A stretch of 50,747 nt of DNA from the NCBI GenBank assembly GCA_002292265.1, contig DBBQ01000065.1, positions 18,877 through 69,623 of the forward strand, in the 5' to 3' direction. The stretch comes from Flavobacteriaceae bacterium UBA980 (lineage in GTDB: Bacteria; Bacteroidota; Bacteroidia; Flavobacteriales; Flavobacteriaceae). Positions 37,521 through 48,434 of the stretch are shown here, piece after piece; within the stretch, counting starts at the first letter, position 1; each line of letters starts with the position of its first letter. The notes beneath the pieces were generated by a model. That model had not been told where the DNA came from. It saw only the letters and a program-made list of their open reading frames with translations, and did not search any database. Made by a program: the position numbers and the translations under genes.

Positions 37521-38917
37521 ATGTGCAGCGGACGGTTTTCTGTTGCTGCAAGGGCAGCTTCTTTTATCGCCTCTGCATAAGTAGGATGCGAGTGACTCAT
37601 TCGCGCGATGTCTTCTGCCGAGGCGCGGAATTCCATAGCCGTAACAGCTTCGGCAATCAAATCTGCTGCTCGGGCACCGATCATGTGAACGCCTAGGACC
37701 TCATCCGTAGCCGCATCTGCTAAGATTTTAACAAATCCATCGGTATCCATACTCGCCCTAGCACGCCCCAGGGCGCGCATGGGAAATTGTCCTGTTTTGT
37801 AAGAAATCCCAGCTTCTTTGAGTTGTTCTTCAGTTTTACCTACTGCGGCAACTTCTGGCCAGGTGTAGATAACATTGGGGATCAGATTGTAATCGATATG
37901 TGGCTTTTGACCCGCAATCCATTCCGCAACGAGCACCCCTTCTTCTTCCGCTTTATGTGCCAACATAGCTCCGCGAACGACGTCACCGATAGCGTAAATG
38001 TTAGGTGCCGTAGTTTGAAGATGCTCGTTCACTTCCACTTGACCGCGCTCGTTGAGTTGAACTCCTGCCGCCTGAGCATTTAATCCTTCTGTATGTGGTC
38101 TTCTTCCTACAGATACCAAACAGTAATCTCCTTTAAAATCAACATTTGCCCCTTTTTTATCGGTAGCAGTTACCGTTACTTCTTTCCCTTTTCGGCTCAC
38201 TTTATTAACACCATGAGAGAGATAAAATTTCACTCCTTGTTTTTTCATGACCTTCATCAATTCTCTGGATAACGCGGCATCCATAACTGGAGTAATTCGA
38301 TCTGCGTATTCGATTACGGAAACCTCTGTGCCTAAACGTCGGTAGACTTGTCCAAGTTCCAAACCGATAACGCCTCCTCCAATAACGACAAGATGTTTTG
38401 GAATTTCTTTGAGTTTGAGTGCTTCGGTAGAAGTAATCACACGTTCTTTATCGAGCTCGATAAAGGGCAGCGTTCCTGGCTTGGAACCTGTTGCGATGAT
38501 GATGTTTTTGGCTTCTAGGGTTTGTTTTTTCTCCCCTTCAATTTGAATATGAGTCTCATCAATAAAGCTTCCCAGCCCATGAAAGACTTCGATTTTATTT
38601 TTATCCATCAAATAATCTATCCCTTTAGTGGTTTGGTCTACTACCGCAGCCTTTCGGTCGATCATTTGTTTAAAATTGACTTTGATTTCCCCTTGCACCT
38701 CAATTCCGTGCTCTCCGAAATGCTTGGTAGCATCTTCATAGTGGTGGGATGAATCCAATAAGGACTTGGAAGGAATACAACCCACGTTGAGGCAGGTTCC
38801 TCCCAAGGTATTGTATTTTTCTATTAAGGCGGTTTTCATTCCCAGTTGGGCACAGCGAATTGCAGCAACATACCCCCCGGGTCCAGAGCCGATCACGGCA
38901 ACATCAAAGACACTCAT
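37517..38917 (-). CDS. lpd: Dihydrolipoyl dehydrogenase (E3)
   Basis: FAD flavoprotein that reoxidises dihydrolipoamide in 2-oxoacid dehydrogenase complexes and the glycine cleavage system, with NAD. FAD motif IGSGPGGYVAA (9-19), redox-active cysteines Cys42 and Cys47 in GGTCLNVGCIPSK, the NAD motif GGGVIGLELG (about 177) and the C-terminal catalytic His-Glu region HSHPTYAEAIKEA are all present. Length 466. It stands alone, not next to E1 or E2 genes. A good promoter lies just upstream on the minus strand. Confidence 0.96.
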   Translation of the reverse strand: MSVFDVAVIGSGPGGYVAAIRCAQLGMKTALIEKYNTLGGTCLNVGCIPSKSLLDSSHHYEDATKHFGEHGIEVQGEIKVNFKQMIDRKAAVVDQTTKGIDYLMDKNKIEVFHGLGSFIDETHIQIEGEKKQTLEAKNIIIATGSKPGTLPFIELDKERVITSTEALKLKEIPKHLVVIGGGVIGLELGQVYRRLGTEVSVIEYADRITPVMDAALSRELMKVMKKQGVKFYLSHGVNKVSRKGKEVTVTATDKKGANVDFKGDYCLVSVGRRPHTEGLNAQAAGVQLNERGQVEVNEHLQTTAPNIYAIGDVVRGAMLAHKAEEEGVLVAEWIAGQKPHIDYNLIPNVIYTWPEVAAVGKTEEQLKEAGISYKTGQFPMRALGRARASMDTDGFVKILADAATDEVLGVHMIGARAADLIAEAVTAMEFRASAEDIARMSHSHPTYAEAIKEAALAATENRPLHI

Positions 38918-38939
38918 AATTCAATTCAATTAGTTGGTT

Positions 38940-38970
38940 CAAAAATACAAATGTTTCTAATCTACTTCAA
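38940..38970 (-). promoter_or_regulatory. Promoter for lpd
   Basis: On the minus strand TTG (complement of 38968-38970) and TATTTTTG (complement of 38940-38947) are 20 bases apart, close to the Bacteroidota consensus spacing of 19. The lpd ATG lies 22 bases further on. Confidence 0.6.
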
Positions 38971-39033
38971 TCCTTTCTCCGTTTTTAATTTATTTTTTAC
39001 ACATTTAATATGCATACCAAATCGCCCCACCCA

Positions 39034-39505
39034 ATGAAAAATCTATTTATTTTCCCACTCGCTTTTTTGGTGTCTTTCTTTTATACCTCCCAAGTTTACT
39101 CCCAAGAGATGACCGTCTTTTTAGGACTTACTGGCTATCAATATTATGAAGACGACCGCCGTTTTGATCACGGCTGAAGTAAATTCATTACTCTCCGATA
39201 ATGAATTGGCCTTTACCTATTGGAAACGTTCCCGAACGTACAATACCATCGCCTTTGCCTCTAGTGCCATAGCCGTAGGAACAGGAATTGCAATTGTAAC
39301 TCGAGATGCTGAAAATCCCGCTTCGGGAGGACTTTATGCCGCCAGTATTGGCACTACTCTCATGGGTCTCATCTTAACACTTTCTGCTCACAACCAAAAA
39401 AAGAAAACAGTCTTAAGCTATAACAAAGGACTTGAACATCGAACGGTATATAAAATAACCCCTATTGGAAATCGAAATGGGCTTGGACTTGCCCTAAAAT
39501 TTTAA
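39034..39505 (+). pseudogene. Small exported membrane-type protein gene with a frameshift
   Basis: From ATG 39034 a frame encodes a clear signal peptide (KNLFIFPLAFLVSFFYTSQV, cleavage near YSQ) and ends at TGA 39175-39177. The following protein sequence continues in the next frame from within 39146-39177: EVNSLLSDNELAFTYWKRSR, then two hydrophobic segments (39236-39310 and 39337-39388) and a basic tail ending LALKF at 39505. Removing one base near 39175 restores a 156-residue protein. I do not recognise the family. Either a real pseudogene or a sequencing error. Upstream in-frame ATG 39010 is an alternative start. Confidence 0.7.
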
Positions 39506-39513
39506 ATCTACCT

Positions 39514-40096
39514 ATGAACAATCCCTCAAAAACGTCTCCTGAAAAGTACAAAAGCATTATTGAAAAATCTCAGGAAATCCATTTTGAAATGTATTCCCAA
39601 GAAGATCTAGGAATCTTATTGCGTTTTTTAACCGCTTCAAAAAAAGAGGCTTGGGTTCTTGAATTGGGTACGGGAACGGGGCTCGCCCTTTCTTGGATTT
39701 TAGATGGACTTGGAGCAAAAGGAGTCGTTGTTTCAGTTGAAAAAGAAGCTCAGTATTTGGAACTCGCCGCTTCTTTTTTTGGTGATGATTCACATCTTCA
39801 ATTGGTGCATCAAGATGCACATCTCTGGGTGAATGAAAACAAAAAAGCCCGATTTGATCTCATTTTTGCCGATACTTTGGACAGGGAAATTTACAGAGTT
39901 GGAAACAGTACTAGACATGGTGAAACCTGGAGGATTTTATGTCGTAGACGATTTAAACCAACAGCCGGACTGGCTCAGGGGTCATCAGGATAAAGTTATT
40001 CTACTGCTGGAAAAATTAAAATGTCAAAAAGACTTTTATACACTTCCTTTAGATATCGGAAGTGGTTTTATGGTGCTTTGTAGAAAAAGAAACTGA
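39514..40096 (+). pseudogene. Class I SAM-dependent methyltransferase gene with a frameshift
   Basis: The first frame (from ATG 39514) has the SAM motif VLELGTGTGLALSWIL (about 48-63), the acidic 'VVSVEKEAQYLELA' and 'FDLIFADT', then derails. The second frame continues WTGKFTELETVLDMVKPGGF and 'YVVDDLNQQPDWL' to 40096. Deleting one T from the TTT at 39876-39878 joins them into one 193-residue methyltransferase. So the gene carries an apparent one-base insertion. The substrate is unknown. The intact stretches on both sides show no other damage, so this is recent inactivation or a base-calling error. It lies eight bases after the previous, also frameshifted, gene. Confidence 0.8.
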
Positions 40097-40151
40097 GCGA
40101 TTGTGTTTCAATTAAATTGATTAAACTTGTAATCCAAGAAATACATTCTCA

Positions 40152-41579
40152 TTGAATAATAAAGAACTTTCCTTAGGCACAGCACTTTTACCCATTCTTG
40201 TTTTGGTCGCTTTACTCTCCTACAATGTTTGGGTTTATGGAGATGATGCCCTAAGTGGTTCCAACCAATTTATTTTATTGATCGGAGGGGCTTTTGCTGC
40301 GGTGATCGGTTTTTTAAAAAAGATCTCCTACAACCGTATGATTCAGAAAGTGGCTGAAAATTTACAGTCGGTTACAGGCGCATTATTGATTTTACTTTTT
40401 GTGGGGGCACTGGCTGGAACATGGCTGATCAGCGGCATAATTCCTGCAATGATTTATTACGGCTTACAAATCCTTCATCCCAGTGTTTTTTTACCGGCCT
40501 GCATTATTATTTGTGCTATTATTTCATTGGCAACTGGCAGCAGCTGGACGACTTCGGCTACTGTGGGAATTGCTCTTATTGGCATAGGAACGGTTCTTCA
40601 AATTCCCGCAGGTATGGTTGCAGGCGCTGTGATTTCGGGGGCCTATTTTGGAGATAAGCTTTCCCCTTTGTCCGACACGACCAACCTGGCTCCGGCTATG
40701 GCAGGAGGAGAACTCTTTACACACATTCGTTATATGACCTATACGACTGTTCCCAGTATTGTCATCACTCTACTTGTATTTTTAATTCTCAGTCTCACCC
40801 AAGATACTGCTGGTGGAGCAGATACGGAAACCTTAATGCGCGCAATCAAGGAAAAATTCACCATCAATCTTTGGCTTTTTCTTGTACCCGCCACGGTCAT
40901 TGCTTTAATCGTTAAAAAAACGCCTCCCCTAGTTGCACTTTTAGTGGGTACCCTATTGGGAGGATTGTTTGCTTTACTATTTCAACCTAGTATATTAATG
41001 GAGGTTTCGGGTTCAGACTCCCTTAACCCTGCCGCTGCCTATCGAGGAATTATGGATGCCATCTCGGTATCTACAGAAATTACCACTTCTAATGTATTGC
41101 TCAATGATTTATTTACTTCTGGAGGTATGGAAGGGATGTTGGGAACCATCTGGTTGATCATCTGTGCGATGGTTTTTGGAGGGATCATGGATGCCATCGG
41201 CGCCCTAAGTCGGATCAGTAATGCGTTGCTCCAGTGGGCGCAAACTAGCTTTCAACTTTTTGCCAGTACCGTTGCCTCTTGTTTGGCGATCAACCTTACC
41301 GCGTCTGATCAATATTTATCTATCGTGATTCCTGGAAAAATGTTTGCTAAAGCCTATGACGAAAGAGGCCTTGCTCCAGAGAATTTAAGCCGTACGCTAG
41401 AAGATTCGGGTACGGTAACGTCCGTTCTGATTCCTTGGAACACCTGCGGAGCCTACCAATCTGGGGTTTTGGGCGTAGGTGTGGGCGAATATTTTATGTA
41501 TGCTATTTTCAATTGGCTCAGTCCATTTATGACTTTGTTGTACGCCGCCTTACGCATAAAAATTGCGATGAAAAAATAG
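40152..41579 (+). CDS. nhaC: NhaC-type Na+/H+ antiporter
   Basis: Integral membrane antiporter of the NhaC family, 475 residues with about eleven hydrophobic segments. 'IISLATGSSWTTSATVGIAL', 'GAYFGDKLSPLSDTTNLAPAM' and 'SDQYLSIVIPGKMF' are the conserved blocks, with the acidic residues thought to bind Na+. It exchanges Na+ (or malate/lactate in some relatives) for protons, in keeping with a marine setting. The start is TTG at 40152; no ATG lies before the first membrane segment. Confidence 0.92.
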   Translation: MNNKELSLGTALLPILVLVALLSYNVWVYGDDALSGSNQFILLIGGAFAAVIGFLKKISYNRMIQKVAENLQSVTGALLILLFVGALAGTWLISGIIPAMIYYGLQILHPSVFLPACIIICAIISLATGSSWTTSATVGIALIGIGTVLQIPAGMVAGAVISGAYFGDKLSPLSDTTNLAPAMAGGELFTHIRYMTYTTVPSIVITLLVFLILSLTQDTAGGADTETLMRAIKEKFTINLWLFLVPATVIALIVKKTPPLVALLVGTLLGGLFALLFQPSILMEVSGSDSLNPAAAYRGIMDAISVSTEITTSNVLLNDLFTSGGMEGMLGTIWLIICAMVFGGIMDAIGALSRISNALLQWAQTSFQLFASTVASCLAINLTASDQYLSIVIPGKMFAKAYDERGLAPENLSRTLEDSGTVTSVLIPWNTCGAYQSGVLGVGVGEYFMYAIFNWLSPFMTLLYAALRIKIAMKK

Positions 41580-41587
41580 TTTTTTGA

Positions 41588-41603
41588 ACACGTAAAAACG
41601 TGT
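41588..41603. promoter_or_regulatory. Inverted repeat upstream of katG
   Basis: ACACGT-AAAA-ACGTGT, a perfect six-base inverted repeat directly after nhaC. No T run follows on the plus strand, so it is not a standard nhaC terminator. It may be an operator. Confidence 0.4.
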
Positions 41604-41625
41604 AAAAATTAAACAATCGTTTTCG

Positions 41626-41640
41626 ATAAGAAAAACTTAT
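41626..41640. promoter_or_regulatory. Second inverted repeat upstream of katG
   Basis: ATAAG-AAAAA-CTTAT, a perfect five-base inverted repeat 79 bases before the katG ATG. A peroxide-responsive regulator such as OxyR or PerR would be a sensible binder, but I cannot match a known box with confidence. Confidence 0.3.
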
Positions 41641-41700
41641 TAGTTCATAAAAAAATCTAAATTAAAAATTGCAAAACTTGATTTAGGATTCTTATTTTAG

Positions 41701-43842
<2,142 letters not shown>

Positions 43843-43862
43843 ATTCAAAAACCATTTGAATT

Positions 43863-43893
43863 AAAACACCCGATTTGATATCGGGTGTTTTTG
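43863..43893 (+). terminator. Rho-independent terminator after katG
   Basis: AAAACACCCGAT (43863-43874) pairs perfectly with ATCGGGTGTTTT (43880-43891) around a five-base loop, ending in a T run. A strong, fully paired 12-base stem. Confidence 0.88.
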
Positions 43894-43981
43894 TTTCTAG
43901 GCATTTGCGCTGCCGATCAGAAACGAGAAAATGCTTTGGCATCAAAAGGGTTTAAATACCCTAGTTTTGCAATTGAATTCG

Positions 43982-43989
43982 TATTTTTG
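43982..43989 (+). promoter_or_regulatory. -7 element for ftsK
   Basis: TATTTTTG is a perfect Bacteroidota -7 box, 17 bases before the ftsK ATG. A TTTTG lies 12 bases upstream, closer than the usual 19, so the -33 box is uncertain. Confidence 0.45.
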
Positions 43990-44006
43990 TTTGAGAAGTT
44001 AATGGA

Positions 44007-46319
44007 ATGGCAAAAAAGGGAAAACCCGCACCTACCGATCCAAAAGTAATCCGCCAGCGCCAAGTGCTCTTTGGGGGTGCTTTGATGTTGCTTTCGCTAC
44101 TCCTGTCTCTAGCTCTTGTTTCTTATCTCTACAACTGGAAAGCGGATTACAGTACGCTGGACGCATTTACAGACAAATCTGTGCTGGCTAAAAATTTGCT
44201 CAATAAAGCTGGAGCGCTGATCAGTCACTTTTTCATCTATCAAGGTGTAGGCCTTGCATCCCTTCTTTTTCCCTATTTGTTAGGGCTTAGCGGATTTCAA
44301 TTGTTTTTTAACCGTGGGAACAACCGTTTTGCTTCCAACTGGGCATGGGGAATCGCTCATATCCTTTGGCTCAGCATTGCCTTGGGCTACTTCTTTCCCA
44401 GCCAACCCCTGTACTCAGGTATTGTGGGATATGAGATCAATCTCTTTCTCACCTCCTATATGGGCCGTATTGGTATTTTGGGTGCTTTGATTTTTTTCTT
44501 TTTGTGCTTTTTAGTGGTTGAGTTGGAATGGACTCCTGAAAAAATGAGGTTGTGGTGGGAGCGAATCCTGGCACAAAAAAAGGATATTAATCCTGCCGAG
44601 GAGGAAGTCCCTGAGCCTGCTGTAGCTTTGGATCTTCAGACGGAGGTGCAAAGTGAAGAGGCAATGGAGCCTCCAACAACTTCCCTTCCAAAAGAGGAAA
44701 TTTCCAGCGAGGAACCTTCTTTAAAAAAGGACGAAATTATAATGGAGGTGGAAACCGTTGAGGAAGAAACCGTAGATGATGTGTTGGCAAAAAGTTTGGT
44801 TGAAAAACAAGGTTTTTTTGATCCTACCCTAGAACTGAGCAAGTTTAAAATGCCAAACATTGAGCTGTTAAAAGACTATGGGGAGTCAGGTATAACGATC
44901 AATCAAGAAGAACTTGAAGCCAATAAAAATAAAATTGTCGAAACCCTAAACAATTACAATATTGGAATTTCAAATATCAAAGCGACCATTGGACCTACTG
45001 TAACGCTTTACGAAATTGTCCCCGATGCAGGAATTCGAATTTCAAAAATTAAAAATTTAGAAGACGATATTGCCTTGTCACTCGCCGCTCTTGGTATTCG
45101 CATCATCGCCCCTATTCCAGGTAAAGGAACCATTGGAATTGAGGTTCCCAACCAAAAGCCCAGTATTGTTTCGATGCGGTCGGTGATCGCTTCCACAAAA
45201 TTCCAAAATGCGGAGATGGAACTCCCTGTTGCCCTAGGGAAAACAATAAGCAACGAAACCTTTGTAGTAGATCTAGCCAAAATGCCGCACTTGCTCATGG
45301 CAGGAGCCACAGGACAAGGGAAATCCGTGGGGCTCAATGCGGTTCTCTCTTCCTTACTTTACAAAAAACATCCCGCAGAAGTAAAATTTGTTTTAGTAGA
45401 TCCCAAAAAAGTTGAATTAAATATCTACAGTAAAATAGAACGGCACTACTTGGCAAAACTCCCCGATGCAGAAGAAGCGATTATTACGGACAATACAAAA
45501 GTGATCAACACCTTAAACTCCTTATGTATTGAAATGGACAACCGCTACGAATTACTCAAAAATGCGATGTGTCGCAATTTAAAGGAATACAATAAAAAGT
45601 TTAAGGAACGAAAGCTCAACCCCACCGAAGGACACAGTTACTTACCCTACATCATCCTAGTTGTTGATGAGTTTGCAGACCTGATTATGACCGCGGGGAA
45701 AGAAGTAGAAACCCCCATCGCGAGATTGGCACAATTGGCCAGGGCGATTGGCATACACTTAATCATTGCTACCCAACGCCCTTCAGTAAATGTAATTACA
45801 GGGATCATCAAAGCCAATTTCCCTGCTCGGGTGGCTTTTCGGGTGACCTCCAAGATTGATTCCCGAACCATTTTAGACAGTGGGGGCGCCGACCAATTAA
45901 TCGGGAGAGGTGATATGCTCTATACCCAAGGAAATGAATTGACTCGGATCCAATGTGCCTTTGTAGACACTCCCGAGGTAGAACGAATAGCTTCCTACGT
46001 AGGAGGGCAAAAAGGATATGCAGACGCACATTTACTCCCAGAGTACGTGGGCGAAGAAAGCAGTTCAAGTCTTGATATCGATGCCAGCGAGCGCGACGCC
46101 CTTTTTAGAGAAGCTGCAGAGGTTATTGTAACCGCCCAGCAAGGTTCGGCATCTTTATTGCAACGCAAATTAAAATTGGGATACAACAGGGCGGGAAGAA
46201 TCATTGATCAAATGGAAGCTGCTGGGGTCGTTGGCCCTTTTGAAGGAAGTAAGGCACGCCAGGTGTTGATCTCAGATTTGGGCAGCTTAGATCGTCTTCT
46301 GGAAGATGAAAAACTCTAA
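44007..46319 (+). CDS. ftsK: DNA translocase FtsK
   Basis: Septal DNA pump that clears chromosome termini during division. The N-terminal ~180 residues contain about four membrane segments; an acidic linker (about 190-270, rich in Glu) follows; then the alpha and beta motor domains with Walker A GATGQGKS (433-440) and Walker B YIILVVDEFADL, 'LARAIGIHLIIATQRPSVNV', and the C-terminal gamma winged helix (SASLLQRKLKLGYNRAGRIID) that reads the orienting DNA sequence. Length 770, short-linker SpoIIIE-like form usual in Bacteroidota. It heads a row with the lolA-like and lptF/G-like genes. Confidence 0.96.
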   Translation: MAKKGKPAPTDPKVIRQRQVLFGGALMLLSLLLSLALVSYLYNWKADYSTLDAFTDKSVLAKNLLNKAGALISHFFIYQGVGLASLLFPYLLGLSGFQLFFNRGNNRFASNWAWGIAHILWLSIALGYFFPSQPLYSGIVGYEINLFLTSYMGRIGILGALIFFFLCFLVVELEWTPEKMRLWWERILAQKKDINPAEEEVPEPAVALDLQTEVQSEEAMEPPTTSLPKEEISSEEPSLKKDEIIMEVETVEEETVDDVLAKSLVEKQGFFDPTLELSKFKMPNIELLKDYGESGITINQEELEANKNKIVETLNNYNIGISNIKATIGPTVTLYEIVPDAGIRISKIKNLEDDIALSLAALGIRIIAPIPGKGTIGIEVPNQKPSIVSMRSVIASTKFQNAEMELPVALGKTISNETFVVDLAKMPHLLMAGATGQGKSVGLNAVLSSLLYKKHPAEVKFVLVDPKKVELNIYSKIERHYLAKLPDAEEAIITDNTKVINTLNSLCIEMDNRYELLKNAMCRNLKEYNKKFKERKLNPTEGHSYLPYIILVVDEFADLIMTAGKEVETPIARLAQLARAIGIHLIIATQRPSVNVITGIIKANFPARVAFRVTSKIDSRTILDSGGADQLIGRGDMLYTQGNELTRIQCAFVDTPEVERIASYVGGQKGYADAHLLPEYVGEESSSSLDIDASERDALFREAAEVIVTAQQGSASLLQRKLKLGYNRAGRIIDQMEAAGVVGPFEGSKARQVLISDLGSLDRLLEDEKL

Positions 46320-46345
46320 TCCCTTCTAAAAACAATAAAAAAACT

Positions 46346-46984
46346 ATGAAAAAAATTGTTTGGATCTGTTTCGTTTTTTTAGTCTCCTTCCCCCTTCAGG
46401 GGCAAAGCCCAGAAGTGGCAAAAAAACTATTGGATGACGTATCAGAAACCATCGCCTCTTTTGAAAATTTGAGCTTTGATTTTAGCTATGTATTGGAAAA
46501 CCGTCAAGAAAACATCCGGCAGGAGACCACAGGATCTGCAGCGATTAAAGGAGATCAATACAAAATTAGCTTTTTAGGAAACGAACAATTGTTTGATGGC
46601 GAAAAAACCTACACCATCATTCCTGAAAACGAAGAAATTACAATCAGTAGTCCGGATGATGACTCGGGTTTTGGAATCAATCCCTCTGAACTTTTGGTGT
46701 TTTATAAAACGGGGTATGCCTATCAGTGGGACATCAAACAAAATGTGAAGGGACGCCTCATTCAATTTATCAAGTTGATCCCCAATGAAGAAAACAGAGA
46801 GGTAAAGTATTTGTTGCTGGGCATTGACATGCGAACAAAGGTCATTTACCGCTTAATTGAAATTGGGAACTCAGAAACACGCACCACATTGACGTTAGAA
46901 AATTTAAGAACAAATATCCCCTTAAACTCGGACTTTTTTACTTTTGATGACAGTAAGTATCCTGACTATTATATAAACAACTAG
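46346..46984 (+). CDS. LolA-like outer membrane lipoprotein carrier protein
   Basis: A 212-residue periplasmic protein. The signal peptide is KKIVWICFVFLVSFPLQGQ. The mature part has the LolA/LolB-type half-barrel pattern: a YKISFLGNEQLFDGEKTYTI strand pair, a loop of 'PENEEITISSPDDD', and 'VIYRLIEIGNSETRTTLTLENL' near the end. LolA ferries lipoproteins from the inner-membrane LolCDE to the outer membrane. It begins 26 bases after ftsK and ends 4 bases before the LptF/G gene, the usual flavobacterial order ftsK-lolA-lptF. Confidence 0.88.
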   Translation: MKKIVWICFVFLVSFPLQGQSPEVAKKLLDDVSETIASFENLSFDFSYVLENRQENIRQETTGSAAIKGDQYKISFLGNEQLFDGEKTYTIIPENEEITISSPDDDSGFGINPSELLVFYKTGYAYQWDIKQNVKGRLIQFIKLIPNEENREVKYLLLGIDMRTKVIYRLIEIGNSETRTTLTLENLRTNIPLNSDFFTFDDSKYPDYYINN

Positions 46985-46988
46985 CAGA

Positions 46989-48434
46989 GTGAAGATCATA
47001 GATCGATACATATTGAAAAGCTATCTGACCCGATTGATCAGTGTCTTTACCATTTGTATGTTCATTTTTGTGATCCAAACGTTTTGGTTATTTATTGATG
47101 AACTAGCGGGTAAAGGTTTGGATCTTTTAATCATTGGGAAATTTTTGCTCTATTATTCTCCCAAATTAATTCCTTTAGTCCTACCCTTATCTGTCCTCTT
47201 GGCTTCCTTGATGACCTTTGGTAGCCTTTCTGAAAATTATGAATTTGCAGCGATGAAGTCCACAGGGATTTCCTTACAGCGTGCTCTTTTGGGATTGGTT
47301 ATTTTTCATGTTGCTTTGGGCATTGGAACTTTCTATTTTTCAAATCACGTCATTCCCTATGGTGAATTAAAATCATACAATCTGAGAAGGAATCTTGCTA
47401 AACTGGAACCTACCCTGGCCATCCGGGAGGGGATTTTTAACGAAATTGGACAATACAATATCAAGGTCAAAAACAAATACGGTGACAATGACCGTTTTTT
47501 AGAAGATGTCATTATCCATGAATATACTCCCAACAAACAAAACAACATTGTCATCAAAGCGGAACGTGGTGAAATGAAAAATGAGCCTACCGATCCCAAC
47601 CTCAAATTAGTCCTTTACAATGGCAATCGGTATGAGGAGGTCATCCCCAAAAAGGTCAAAGATAGAGCACGTATTCCTCATGCTAAAGTGTCTTTTGAAG
47701 AATACGAAATGAACATTGACTTGTCTCAATTCAATAATGTGGATTTAGAAGAAGAAAAAATAACCACTTCCTACCGCATGCAAAAAATTGATCAATTGCT
47801 GGTTAGTATTGACACCTTACAAACTAATTTCTCAGAGGAACTGGAAGTATTCAATCGTAATTTTTCAAAGAAAAGTGTGGTGTCTTCCCTCGTCAGAGAC
47901 GAAAAGAAACTTATTGAAAGTAGTGCTCTACCCAAACATTTACTTGATTTTATCATTACCGATATGGATTGGAAAAAAAGTCGAGTGTATGACGAAAGTA
48001 TGTCCAAAATTCAAAACGCGTTACGCGATTTAAGTATTAAGAGAGGTCCGTTTTTTGCCTATCAAAAACTAATCAATGTTCATAAAATAACCTTTCATGA
48101 AAAATACACCTTACTTTTTGTCTCGTTGTTGTTATTTTTAATCGGTGCCTCCCTAGGAGCCATCATTAGAAAGGGAGGTCTAGGACTTCCACTCGTGCTC
48201 TCAGTAATAATCTTTTTGACCTATCATTACATTGGCCTTTTTGGTAAAAATGCTGCTGAAGATAACAGCATCTCGCCTATAATTGCAAGTTGGCTGTCCA
48301 CACTTATCCTAGCTCCTTTCTCCTATATTTTAACCAAAAGAGCCTCGGCAGATAAAGGTTTTATAAGCCTCTACGATGTTTATGCACCCATATTAAATTT
48401 GATTAAAAAAATTCCTTTTCCTAAAAAATCATGA
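46989..48434 (+). CDS. LptF/LptG family permease
   Basis: Inner-membrane component of the Lpt machine that extracts lipopolysaccharide with the LptB ATPase. KIIDRYILKSYLTRLISVF and 'PLVLPLSVLLASLMTFGSLS' at the N-terminus are typical, with three membrane segments (first about 110 residues), a large periplasmic beta-jellyroll-like domain, and three more segments from about residue 370. At 481 residues it is longer than E. coli LptF because of a charged insertion (about 255-345). The start is GTG at 46989. It overlaps ribB by four bases. Whether it is the F or the G partner cannot be told. Confidence 0.88.
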   Translation: MKIIDRYILKSYLTRLISVFTICMFIFVIQTFWLFIDELAGKGLDLLIIGKFLLYYSPKLIPLVLPLSVLLASLMTFGSLSENYEFAAMKSTGISLQRALLGLVIFHVALGIGTFYFSNHVIPYGELKSYNLRRNLAKLEPTLAIREGIFNEIGQYNIKVKNKYGDNDRFLEDVIIHEYTPNKQNNIVIKAERGEMKNEPTDPNLKLVLYNGNRYEEVIPKKVKDRARIPHAKVSFEEYEMNIDLSQFNNVDLEEEKITTSYRMQKIDQLLVSIDTLQTNFSEELEVFNRNFSKKSVVSSLVRDEKKLIESSALPKHLLDFIITDMDWKKSRVYDESMSKIQNALRDLSIKRGPFFAYQKLINVHKITFHEKYTLLFVSLLLFLIGASLGAIIRKGGLGLPLVLSVIIFLTYHYIGLFGKNAAEDNSISPIIASWLSTLILAPFSYILTKRASADKGFISLYDVYAPILNLIKKIPFPKKS

